DNA of 64,000 nucleotides from Paenibacillus sp. URB8-2 (GTDB lineage: Bacteria > Bacillota > Bacilli > Paenibacillales > Paenibacillaceae): the NCBI RefSeq assembly GCF_013393385.1, contig NZ_AP023239.1, positions 4,650,001 to 4,714,000 of the forward strand. The letters are read 5' to 3'. The notes beneath the pieces are model-generated. The model did no database searches. It saw nothing but the letters and a program-made list of their open reading frames with translations, and was not told where the DNA came from. Shown in pieces: positions 43,594 through 50,819 of the stretch; position 1 is the stretch's first letter, and the number at the start of each line of letters is the position of its first letter. The position numbers and the translations under genes are program-made.

Positions 43594-43634
43594 AAGCCGG
43601 TCAGTCAAGAGTTTGTCCTTGACTGACCGGCTTT
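43594..43634 (+). terminator. terminator after the gldA remnant
   Basis: AAGCCGGTCAGTCAAG and CTTGACTGACCGGCTT form a perfect 16-bp stem with an 8-nt loop, followed by TTGCATTTT. Confidence 0.8.
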
Positions 43635-43731
43635 GCATTTTGGTCTACCACATGTGTTTAGCAGAACTTTTCCAATATTTGAGCGTCTATATAGATGTTA
43701 ATCTATTCCATTTTTAGAAGGAGGAGAAATA

Positions 43732-44289
43732 ATGAAAGTTCTTACCATCCCATGTCTATTGTTGATTAGTATGTTAACTTTTGCTTCATTGGCCGGAGCA
43801 AGTCCTGCTGACAAAGCTTTTGTGACGACTTCTAAACAGCATTATAGTAATGCGACAAAATCTATCCTTAACCTTTCTGCCGATGGTAAGCTTACAAGAA
43901 CCAAATACAACACTATTTATATCCCTATCAAAGATATATTCGCTAAACAAGTGGATTCGCTGACTTGGGATAACACCAAAAAATTAGCAACAATTACAAA
44001 CCAGGGTAAGCAATTACTTATTAACTTATCTGGTAAATCAATCACTGCAAGTGAAAACCAGATTATACTACCGTCTGAATGGGTCAGTATCGTAAACGGA
44101 AGGGTTAGTCTTAACTCTTATGTGCTTACTTTTATTTTTGATCGTTATGCTGATGAATATAATGATACAGAGCAGGTTGCCGCTGAAAGAGCACAATGGG
44201 AAAGTCAATTATCTTTCCTCAATATTGATTGGACCGACGGACTTGCAGACAAAGAGCACTATATGCATGTAAACGTAGTATTTAAGTAA
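43732..44289 (+). CDS. secreted protein with copper-amine-oxidase-N-like domain
   Basis: This 185-aa exported protein has a signal peptide ending near LAGAS and no lipobox. The central YIPIKDIFAKQVDSLTWDNTKKLATITNQGKQL-like segment and the following ILPSEWVSIVNGRVSLNSYVLTFIF resemble the PF07833 (copper amine oxidase N-terminal) stalk domain common in Paenibacillus surface proteins. Only one repeat is present, with no enzymatic domain. The gene is much more AT-rich than most of the window. RBS AAGGAGGAG. Confidence 0.65.
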   Translation: MKVLTIPCLLLISMLTFASLAGASPADKAFVTTSKQHYSNATKSILNLSADGKLTRTKYNTIYIPIKDIFAKQVDSLTWDNTKKLATITNQGKQLLINLSGKSITASENQIILPSEWVSIVNGRVSLNSYVLTFIFDRYADEYNDTEQVAAERAQWESQLSFLNIDWTDGLADKEHYMHVNVVFK

Positions 44290-44563
44290 CACATCACTCG
44301 AATTTTCAAGTTAACACAATGTAGAATCAAAATAGCCATACAGGGCTCGTATCGGGAAAGCACCCCAGTACGAGCCTTGCTTTGAGTTTTAAACTTCTTT
44401 TTATCTTTATGTAACTCAGAGTTTATTTAATTGACCCTTTTTCCCAGTCCCTTCTATGCCGTGAATTGCTGACAATTCCTTGAACGATTGAAGGAGATTG
44501 CTAATCAGGAATTGACCTTTAGTTAATTATTTTATATATTTGTAATAATATGGAGGAAATTAT
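44290..44563. other. AT-rich intergenic region with one hairpin
   Basis: It holds the terminator at 44340-44380 and presumably the promoter for the TPR/peptide unit. No HTH-coding sequence that could extend the TPR protein was found here. Confidence 0.45.
44340..44380 (+). terminator. terminator of the secreted-protein gene
   Basis: GGCTCGTA pairs with TACGAGCC, with inner GGG/CCC pairing. The T-rich tail (TTGCTTTG) is weak. Confidence 0.55.
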
Positions 44564-44590
44564 ATGCAGAACTACACCATTGACTCCTAA
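44564..44590 (+). CDS. possible 8-residue leader peptide (MQNYTIDS)
   Basis: An ATG follows a strong RBS (TGGAGGAAATTAT) and reads eight codons to a TAA, 22 nt before the TTG start of the TPR gene. It may be a translated leader that tunes the TPR gene, or chance. Confidence 0.3.
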   Translation: MQNYTIDS

Positions 44591-44612
44591 TGAGTAATGT
44601 GGAGGGATTAGC

Positions 44613-45491
44613 TTGGAAGGACAAGTTAGCTTCGAAGAAGTTTATTTATTGTCAGAAAACAATCATCCATTAGACAAGGCCTTTGAATTGTTCCGATCAT
44701 ACTACAAACTAAACGATTGGATCGAAGCTGACCGTGTTGCGAATCATATGCAGGCAATGGCTGAGAGTCTGTATAACAATCAGTTAGTACAGGCACACGT
44801 TTTTCCAGGGCTTCAATTACCGCTCCGACGGCCGCTTGTATTTTACATCGGATATAGCTATTTGGCAAAGTCTATCGTTTATCAAAAACAAGGACGTTAT
44901 GATGCAGCAAGAGAGTACATAGACAAGTATGCAAACTTAGATGGATTTGTTGGTCAGGACCAGGATGGCCGACAAGAAGCTCAGCGTTTTAAATATTTTG
45001 CAAAAGCGAATTCATATGCCATAGATTTGTTATCAGGTAAACTGGAAGTTTTGGATGAATATAATGATTTTATTAAAAGTAATGAAGAAGAACTACTGCC
45101 AGGACTCATTACTATATTGGAAGCAGCCAATTTAAATAAGTGGAATATCGACCCACTGCTTGATTCTTACATTCCTGAAGAACTTGAAACATTCGCCAGT
45201 TATGAAGACGCCGGAAACCGCGTGTATTATATCAAATTACTTCATCAACTTTCCATTTACAACCTGAATCAGCAGCGGTATCACGATACGATAAATTATA
45301 TTATTGATTATTTGTCAATTGCTGCTAAAATGAATGTAGATAGGGAATTTTTTACAACCGTTGCCATGTATGAGGCTGTACGAGCATTTACGAGTACGGA
45401 GCAGCAAAGTATGTACGAAAATATTTTAAAAGGAGTGCTTTCTGATGAAAAAAACATTAACAGCATTGTTTATAGCCATAACATTTCTTAG
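44613..45491 (+). CDS. TPR-type peptide-receptor-like protein without HTH domain
   Basis: This 292-aa all-helical protein has TPR-like pairs such as YIGYSYLAKSIVYQKQGRYDAAREYIDKYA and YYIKLLHQLSIYNLNQQRYHDTINYIIDYLSI. From memory it matches the C-terminal half of HTH-TPR regulators common in Brevibacillus/Paenibacillus, including the FKYFAKANSYAIDLLSGKLEVLDEY and LITILEAAN blocks. The N-terminal HTH of those proteins is absent. The start is TTG at 44613 with GGAGGG six bases upstream. It overlaps the 41-aa secreted peptide gene by 47 nt, as rap and phr genes do. Role as a peptide receptor is inference. Confidence 0.75.
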   Translation: MEGQVSFEEVYLLSENNHPLDKAFELFRSYYKLNDWIEADRVANHMQAMAESLYNNQLVQAHVFPGLQLPLRRPLVFYIGYSYLAKSIVYQKQGRYDAAREYIDKYANLDGFVGQDQDGRQEAQRFKYFAKANSYAIDLLSGKLEVLDEYNDFIKSNEEELLPGLITILEAANLNKWNIDPLLDSYIPEELETFASYEDAGNRVYYIKLLHQLSIYNLNQQRYHDTINYIIDYLSIAAKMNVDREFFTTVAMYEAVRAFTSTEQQSMYENILKGVLSDEKNINSIVYSHNIS

Positions 45492-45570
45492 TATCGTAAT
45501 AACTCTGTCCCCAACAACTACTTTGGCCGGCACCACAGTTACACCATTTAATCACGGGGTAAATGGTTAA
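45445..45570 (+). CDS. 41-aa secreted pro-peptide, candidate Phr-like signal
   Basis: This short ORF is below usual gene-calling size. MKKTLTALFIAITFLSIVIT is a signal peptide; an Ala-type cleavage after TTTLA would leave GTTVTPFNHGVNG (13 residues). It has a good RBS (AAAAGGAG, nine bases) inside the end of the TPR gene, reads in the +1 frame relative to it and ends just before a terminator. Size, export signal and overlap match Phr/PapR-type pro-peptides. No family match is claimed. Confidence 0.7.
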   Translation: MKKTLTALFIAITFLSIVITLSPTTTLAGTTVTPFNHGVNG

Positions 45571-45584
45571 ATAATGAAAATAGG

Positions 45585-45617
45585 AAACCGAAGGCTAAAT
45601 GGCCTCCGGTTTTTTTG
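45585..45617 (+). terminator. terminator of the TPR/peptide unit
   Basis: AACCGAAGGC pairs with GGCCTCCGGTT around TAAAT and is followed by seven T. It may also help end the converging GH32 transcript. Confidence 0.8.
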
Positions 45618-45651
45618 TTATATTTATCTATCCGGTCTATACGCTAACCGA

Positions 45652-47157
45652 TTACCACGCCGACCGCAGCTTCCAGATATCCAGCGACGCGATATTCGCG
45701 CTGCCGCCGCTAGCGAAGACCTCCAGCGCAATGCTGGCAGGCTCGGGATAGATATTATTCGTCATGGCCGTACGGTAGTTATCGGTATACAGCTCTACTA
45801 CACTGGTATCAACAAAAATATGCAGTTTCAGCGGCTCTTCGCCCGTTCTTTCCAGAGCCGCCGTGCGGACGCCCTCGCTCCAGCCATCCGAATGGGTGCG
45901 GTCAAAGCGCAGGACGCCGGTCTTCGTATTGTAGACGAGCAGCGTCTGCTGCGAGCCGTCACCTGCGCCCCTCAGCACGAATCCGATTTCTTCGGCCGTG
46001 CAGCCGGACATCTCGAACTCCGCCTTGATCTCCAGGCAGTCGCTTCCTACATATTTAGGGATTATCGAAGCGTCCGGGGCGACCTCGGTCTGTCCGATAT
46101 GGTAATGCTCCCTGCGCAGAACCTCCAGTTCCTTGACCGGCTTAAATATCAGCCGGCTATCGCTGTCCAGCTCCACAGTCCGGGGCGCCGACATGGCGCC
46201 GCACCAGTGATTGACAGCCGTCGGTCCGAAATCCTTGAACCACGGCATCCAGTCCCAGGCGTTCAGCCAGGCGATGATGATCCGTCTGCCCTGGCCGTCC
46301 AGAAAGGACTGCGGAGCGTAATATTCAAAGCCGTGATCCACATCGCCCATCGTGTCCCAGGTGAACCGGCCGGTTTCATAGTCCATGTCCCCGACCAGAT
46401 AGATGGTTTTGCGTTCTCCCATGCCCATCGGCGAGAACAGCAGCACGTAGCGGCCATCCAGAGGGAAGAAATCCGGGCACTCCCACATCGTCCCCATCGT
46501 TCCGTCGCTTTCGGCAAGAACGCCAACGTAGTTCCACGCGCGAAGGTCCAGCGATTTGTAAAGCAGCGCTTTTCCAATTCCGTCCTTGCTCGAGCCAACG
46601 ACCATATACCACGTTCCGTTATGCTTCCACACTTTCGGGTCGCGGAAATCGGCGGATCCGTCCGCCGGCGGTCCGGGAATGACCGGATTGCCCTCATACT
46701 TCTCAAAGGTGATCCCGTCCTGGCTGGTAGCCAGACACTGGGACTGGATCAGAACGCCGTCTTTGATGACCGTCCCCGTATAGAGCACGGACAGAACACC
46801 GTTGTCGTCAACCGCGCTGCCCGAAAAAACGCCGCCCCGATCATGCAGATCATAAGGCTCGCTTGGGGCGAGCGCGATCGGCAGATGCTCCCAGTGGACG
46901 AGATCCTTGCTTTTGGCATGGCCCCAGTGCATGGCGCCCCATTTGGCCGCATACGGATAATGCTGGTAGAACAAATGATATTCACCCTTGTAAAAAATCA
47001 GGCCGTTCGGATCGTTAATCCAATAGGCCGGAGCCATAAAATGATATTTCAGCCGGCCCGGGTCCTTGCCGACAGTGTCCTTGATCCTGGAAATGGACTG
47101 TTCCGCCTTTAACAACGCCTCCCGGTGCAGCAACGCTCCTTGAGTTGGCAGCTCCAC
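45652..47157 (-). CDS. GH32 beta-fructofuranosidase / sucrose-6-phosphate hydrolase-type enzyme
   Basis: This 501-aa glycoside hydrolase has the three catalytic motifs: D49 nucleophile in WINDPNG, R172-D173 transition-state stabiliser in FRDPKVW, and E226 acid/base in WECPDF. A C-terminal beta-sandwich follows. There is no signal peptide, so it acts in the cytoplasm on imported fructosides. The start is GTG at 47157 with GGAGGG upstream. It follows a GH172 gene after 20 nt, and the pair belongs with the ABC transporter upstream. Whether it acts on phosphorylated or free sugars is open. Confidence 0.9.
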   Translation of the reverse strand: MELPTQGALLHREALLKAEQSISRIKDTVGKDPGRLKYHFMAPAYWINDPNGLIFYKGEYHLFYQHYPYAAKWGAMHWGHAKSKDLVHWEHLPIALAPSEPYDLHDRGGVFSGSAVDDNGVLSVLYTGTVIKDGVLIQSQCLATSQDGITFEKYEGNPVIPGPPADGSADFRDPKVWKHNGTWYMVVGSSKDGIGKALLYKSLDLRAWNYVGVLAESDGTMGTMWECPDFFPLDGRYVLLFSPMGMGERKTIYLVGDMDYETGRFTWDTMGDVDHGFEYYAPQSFLDGQGRRIIIAWLNAWDWMPWFKDFGPTAVNHWCGAMSAPRTVELDSDSRLIFKPVKELEVLRREHYHIGQTEVAPDASIIPKYVGSDCLEIKAEFEMSGCTAEEIGFVLRGAGDGSQQTLLVYNTKTGVLRFDRTHSDGWSEGVRTAALERTGEEPLKLHIFVDTSVVELYTDNYRTAMTNNIYPEPASIALEVFASGGSANIASLDIWKLRSAW

Positions 47158-47177
47158 TAGTATCCCTCCACCCTCTT

Positions 47178-48530
47178 TTATTTGGATTTGAACGAATCGC
47201 GCACGCTTTGGCTTTGCCGGATATTGCCTTCGGAATGCCAGGACACGCGGTCCACTTTCAACTGGACCTGCTCTTCGCGCCCTTTGGCATAGCCGTCCAT
47301 CCGTTCTTTGGCCAGCCTGTAGGATTCCTCCATTTCTTCGTTCAGTTCGGCCTTTCTAAACACGCCGGGGCTTGGGAATTGCGGCATAAGCTGAATCCGC
47401 TCTTCCACCGGCAGAATGCCGAACGGTTTGGAAGGCAGGGTCTGATACCAGTAAGCGGTCGACGACCAGTCGTCGGACAGGTGGTTGGCATGGCCGTGCT
47501 CGATCGTTACCTTGAGGCTCTCCGAGAAATGCACCGGGTCGGTGATATGAAATCGGTAGGAGACCTGATAGCCCGGAACGTCGCTCTCATGCACAATGGA
47601 GCCGTGGAACGGGAACGCATTCTTTTGCATCCCCCAGGCATGGTTGAAATAATCCTCGGCGCCCGTGCCGACGATGCTCGGAAGCTTTTCTCCGTCGATG
47701 AAGATCATATCGTCCCCCTCGCCCCACCAGCTGCCCTGGAAATGGGTGACCGAGAGGTTGCAGCCGATATAATGGCCTTTGCCTTCCGCCTCCAGAATGA
47801 CGTAGTTGCCTTCCCCGTCCAGATTGGCGACCCGGTTGACCTCCGGCGTGTTCACCTGAAGATCCGGCCCCCAGCCGTCGCATGTATTTTCGCGCCGCCA
47901 CTGCGCATGGAAATAAGCGGTCTCGGCGCCGAGCGGCTGCTTATACAGCTCGTAATCGATGTGGAAATACAAGCCGAACGGCACATCATTCTCGTTAATG
48001 ATCTCGATCTTGGCCCGTTTGTTGAACGGCATCGGCAGATAGCAGTTGACCGAAGCCACGCCGCCGAATTTGAACTGCTCCTCCGGTTTCACCGAAACGG
48101 TGAACGGAAGGGAAGCAAAGTTGCCGGGCATGGAATGGCCGATGCAGAAGAAATCGCCGTACGGTACAAGCACGCTTGGATGAGACTCATCGTCCCAGGT
48201 CATTCGGATCAGCACCTTGCGGTACCAGGCCGGATCGGCCGATTCCCAGGTCACGCCGAGCGCGTTGTGAATTTCGTTAACAGGCGCGATATTGCCGCCC
48301 CACTCGGGATTCATTACGCTTGGCCCGTGTACCCGGCGGCAGAACGAGGTCATCCAGATATGATTGATGCTGCCCGGTCCTTCCATATCGCCAAGCACGA
48401 CGGAGCCGCCGGCCGGAATCATCCAATAATCTTGATTTCGTCCGTCCTGATCCCAGCTGGATACGCGAGCCGAGCGGACCTCCTTCACCTGGGTCAATTG
48501 ACCGAGCAAGTTCAACGATTGAGTATGCAT
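47178..48530 (-). CDS. DUF2961 / GH172-family protein
   Basis: This 450-aa cytoplasmic protein is of the DUF2961 type: WMTSFCRR, the GGVASVNCYLPMPF segment and the GTGAEDYFNHAWG motif with GSIVHESDVPGYQVSYRFH are family hallmarks. GH172 includes a bifidobacterial difructose dianhydride I synthase/hydrolase. The adjacency to GH32 and an ABC importer suggests cleavage of alpha-fructofuranosyl or related linkages, as inference. The ATG at 48530 is eight bases from AAAGGAG; the ORF extends to 48608 without RBS. Confidence 0.82.
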   Translation of the reverse strand: MHTQSLNLLGQLTQVKEVRSARVSSWDQDGRNQDYWMIPAGGSVVLGDMEGPGSINHIWMTSFCRRVHGPSVMNPEWGGNIAPVNEIHNALGVTWESADPAWYRKVLIRMTWDDESHPSVLVPYGDFFCIGHSMPGNFASLPFTVSVKPEEQFKFGGVASVNCYLPMPFNKRAKIEIINENDVPFGLYFHIDYELYKQPLGAETAYFHAQWRRENTCDGWGPDLQVNTPEVNRVANLDGEGNYVILEAEGKGHYIGCNLSVTHFQGSWWGEGDDMIFIDGEKLPSIVGTGAEDYFNHAWGMQKNAFPFHGSIVHESDVPGYQVSYRFHITDPVHFSESLKVTIEHGHANHLSDDWSSTAYWYQTLPSKPFGILPVEERIQLMPQFPSPGVFRKAELNEEMEESYRLAKERMDGYAKGREEQVQLKVDRVSWHSEGNIRQSQSVRDSFKSK

Positions 48531-48815
48531 GGTCAGATCTCCTTTGCGTGAAATAATATTTTCTATATAAGCTGAACTAAAGATTTTTCCATCAGATACC
48601 AGTCGCAACTACGAGGAACGTTTGGACTTCCGGCCGCTGTTGTCTCCAGATTTCTTGATTTAATCTACTCTTCGCGGTTGAAATCCGGAGACAAAGGCGA
48701 TCGCTATCGCTCCTACAGTTCCAAACTTCCCCTTCGTTACTCCTTACACTGTTTACATTTTTTCAAGTTCATCTTATATATATAAAAAAGTTGTTGCCGC
48801 TTAAGCCTTACCCGC
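48531..48815. other. intergenic region between permease and GH172 genes
   Basis: It is dominated by the large inverted repeat at 48612-48739. The AT-rich TATATATAAAA run at about 48775-48787 could be part of a GH172 promoter, but no convincing -35 is seen. Confidence 0.45.
48612..48739. repeat. about 130-bp imperfect inverted repeat
   Basis: The inner arms TTGTCTCCAGATTTC and GAAATCCGGAGACAA pair almost perfectly. Outer arms (GAGGAACGTTTGGACTTCC and GGAAGTTTGGAACTG on the other strand) extend the fold, and GCGATCGC-rich bases lie on one arm. It lies between two operon genes, so it may process, stabilise or partly terminate the transcript. It looks like an intergenic repeat family. Confidence 0.65.
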
Positions 48816-49709
48816 TTAACCCTTTACAGCCCCGGCCGTCATGCCTTCGATAATGAATCTCTGAAAGACGGCGAAGAATACCAGCTGAGGGATAATAAGC
48901 AGCGTGCTCGCCGCAATGATGCCGCCGTAATCAATGTTAAAGCGGCCTTTGAACTGGGAAATGCCAAGCGAGATCGTGGTCATCGTTTCATCGCTGATCA
49001 AGGTTACCGCGAACGGGAACTCATTCCAGATATACAGCATGTTGAAAATGAACACTGTAGCGACCACCGGCATAATAATCGGGAATACAACCGATCTGCC
49101 CAGCGTGAGGAGACCGCATCCGTCGATAATTGCCGCTTCCTCCACCTCTCTTGGAAAACCGCGGAGAAAGCCGGTAAAGAGCAGCGTATTGAAGGAAATC
49201 GAAGTCGCGATATAGGGAATGACCAGTGAAGCATACGTGTTGAGCAGCCCGAAGGACAAGGTCAGCCGGTATACCGGGAACAGCAGGATGAACGCCGGTA
49301 TGGCTAATCCGGCCAGCAGGAACGCGGTCAAGGAATTTCTTAAGCGTTCGGAACGGAATACCATCCGAGTCAAAGCATAGGAGCTCATAAACGTAATCAA
49401 GACTTCAATCACGATGGTGATGACGGCGATAATGAACGTATTTTTATACAGCAGCCCCATATTCAGCGTTGATAGCGCCCGCTCGTAATTGTCAAAGCTC
49501 AGCGTCTTAGGCAGACTAAACGGATTATTCAGAATGTCGCTGTTCGATTTGAACGACAGCAGAATCATCCACAGAAACGGAAGCAAAACAAGAAGGGTGA
49601 TAAGGTAAGCCAACAAAGTCATGCCGGCACTTCGGTTCATGCGACCTTTTTTCATGACTTTCGCCTCTTTCACAGCGGAGCCTGTTGCGGTACCCGATAC
49701 ATAACTCAT
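48816..49709 (-). CDS. carbohydrate ABC transporter permease (MalG type), fructan locus
   Basis: This 297-aa permease has six predicted helices and the EAA loop EAAIIDGCGLLTLGRSVVFPIIMP. It ends with the MalG-like QRFIIEGMTAGAVKG. RBS GGGGGAGAG. It is co-directional with the MalF-type permease 15 nt upstream. No ATPase gene lies nearby, as is usual for MsmK-dependent importers. Confidence 0.9.
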   Translation of the reverse strand: MSYVSGTATGSAVKEAKVMKKGRMNRSAGMTLLAYLITLLVLLPFLWMILLSFKSNSDILNNPFSLPKTLSFDNYERALSTLNMGLLYKNTFIIAVITIVIEVLITFMSSYALTRMVFRSERLRNSLTAFLLAGLAIPAFILLFPVYRLTLSFGLLNTYASLVIPYIATSISFNTLLFTGFLRGFPREVEEAAIIDGCGLLTLGRSVVFPIIMPVVATVFIFNMLYIWNEFPFAVTLISDETMTTISLGISQFKGRFNIDYGGIIAASTLLIIPQLVFFAVFQRFIIEGMTAGAVKG

Positions 49710-49724
49710 TGAACTCTCCCCCTA

Positions 49725-50597
49725 TTACTCAATGCTCTTTCTGCTCAGGGTCATATAGATCAGGGAAAAGATCAGGGTCAGCAGAAAGGTAACCGTGGCA
49801 ATGGCCATGCCGTAACCGTATTCGCCCGAGGTAAAGGTGATATTGTACATATAGGTAACCATGACCTCGGATAAATGATTCGGGCCTCCATTCGTCAGCA
49901 GCAGCACGGTTTCAAAGATTTTGAACACCCCCGTAATAATAAGAACGACATTAATCTTGACCGTCTCGTTCATCATCGGAATGGTAATCCGGAACATCTG
50001 CTGAATCTTGTTCGCCCCGTCCATGGAGCTCGATTCGTAGACGTCTCTTGGAATCATCTTGAGTCCGGCCAGAAAGATCGTTGCCAGAAACCCGATCATC
50101 TGCCAGGTAAACACAATACCGATCGAATACGGGGTTAAGGTCTTGCCGCCAATCCAGGACAGGGCGAACTGCCCGAGACCCAGCTTGGTCAAAATAACGT
50201 TGATCAATCCCATCTGCGGGTCGAGGATGAACACCCAGATCAGGCCCACCAGGATCGGAGCGACAATGCTTGGCGCAAAATTCAGCGCTTTTACGGCGTT
50301 GCCCCCTTTAACCTTGACATTGAGCATCAGAGCGAGAAGGAAAGATCCCGGCAGCAGCAGCAGCAGAGAGACCGCAAGAACAACCAGCGTATTTTTTAGC
50401 GAAATCCAGAACAGGGAATCCTCCCAGAGCCTGCTGAAATTATCCAGACCGATAAATTTCGCCGTGCCGATGCCCGTATATTCAGTCAGGCTATAATAGA
50501 AGGAGATAAGCACGGGCATGATGATGTAGCCCAAATAGACAATCATTGTGGGAATCAGCATGAAAAAAATCGTTCTTCGTTTACTAAGCCAGATCAT
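49725..50597 (-). CDS. carbohydrate ABC transporter permease (MalF type), fructan locus
   Basis: This permease of 290 aa has six predicted helices and the EAA loop ESSSMDGANKIQQMFRITIPMMNET. I chose the ATG at 50597 (MIWLSKRRT), eight bases from GGGGG and overlapping the small upstream gene's TGA as ATGA. The ATG at 50612 would place the start inside that RBS. The overlap suggests translational coupling. Confidence 0.87.
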   Translation of the reverse strand: MIWLSKRRTIFFMLIPTMIVYLGYIIMPVLISFYYSLTEYTGIGTAKFIGLDNFSRLWEDSLFWISLKNTLVVLAVSLLLLLPGSFLLALMLNVKVKGGNAVKALNFAPSIVAPILVGLIWVFILDPQMGLINVILTKLGLGQFALSWIGGKTLTPYSIGIVFTWQMIGFLATIFLAGLKMIPRDVYESSSMDGANKIQQMFRITIPMMNETVKINVVLIITGVFKIFETVLLLTNGGPNHLSEVMVTYMYNITFTSGEYGYGMAIATVTFLLTLIFSLIYMTLSRKSIE

Positions 50598-50740
50598 TTC
50601 TTTTTCCCCCATCCGACAGATGTTGCTCCGCTTCCCGTATCCGGCTTGCCGTTATACTCTGAAATGGCTTCGGACCGGACCGAACTGGCAGAGACAATCA
50701 GCAGAAGAATCAGCGCGCCCAGAGCAAAGCTTCCAATCAT
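50594..50740 (-). CDS. 48-aa single-span membrane protein coupled to the permease gene
   Basis: This small ORF encodes MIGSFALGALILLLIVSASS, one membrane helix, and a polar tail ending in GWGKKK. It has an RBS-like AGGCGG eight bases upstream of the ATG at 50740. Its TGA overlaps the permease ATG. It lies between the binding-protein and MalF-type permease genes, where usually nothing intervenes. I recognise no family. The in-frame ORF extends to a TTG at 50842 inside the binding-protein gene, an unlikely start. Confidence 0.6.
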   Translation of the reverse strand: MIGSFALGALILLLIVSASSVRSEAISEYNGKPDTGSGATSVGWGKKK

Positions 50741-50819
50741 GACATCAACCGCCTTTCCCGGGTTGGGTATCGGCTGCCGCCGGACGCCGGAGCGCTTGGC
50801 GGCAGCCTGTGCTTCCCTG

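Noticed and set aside
43435..43638. 67-aa minus-strand ORF with a hydrophobic segment
   Set aside because: It is antisense to the frameshifted C-terminus of gldA and to its terminator stem.
45574..48551. Long ORFs (512 and 468 aa) opposite the GH32 and GH172 genes
   Set aside because: Both mirror real enzymes on the other strand, are rich in Arg/His/Gln/Gly as antisense frames are, and lack RBS or motifs.
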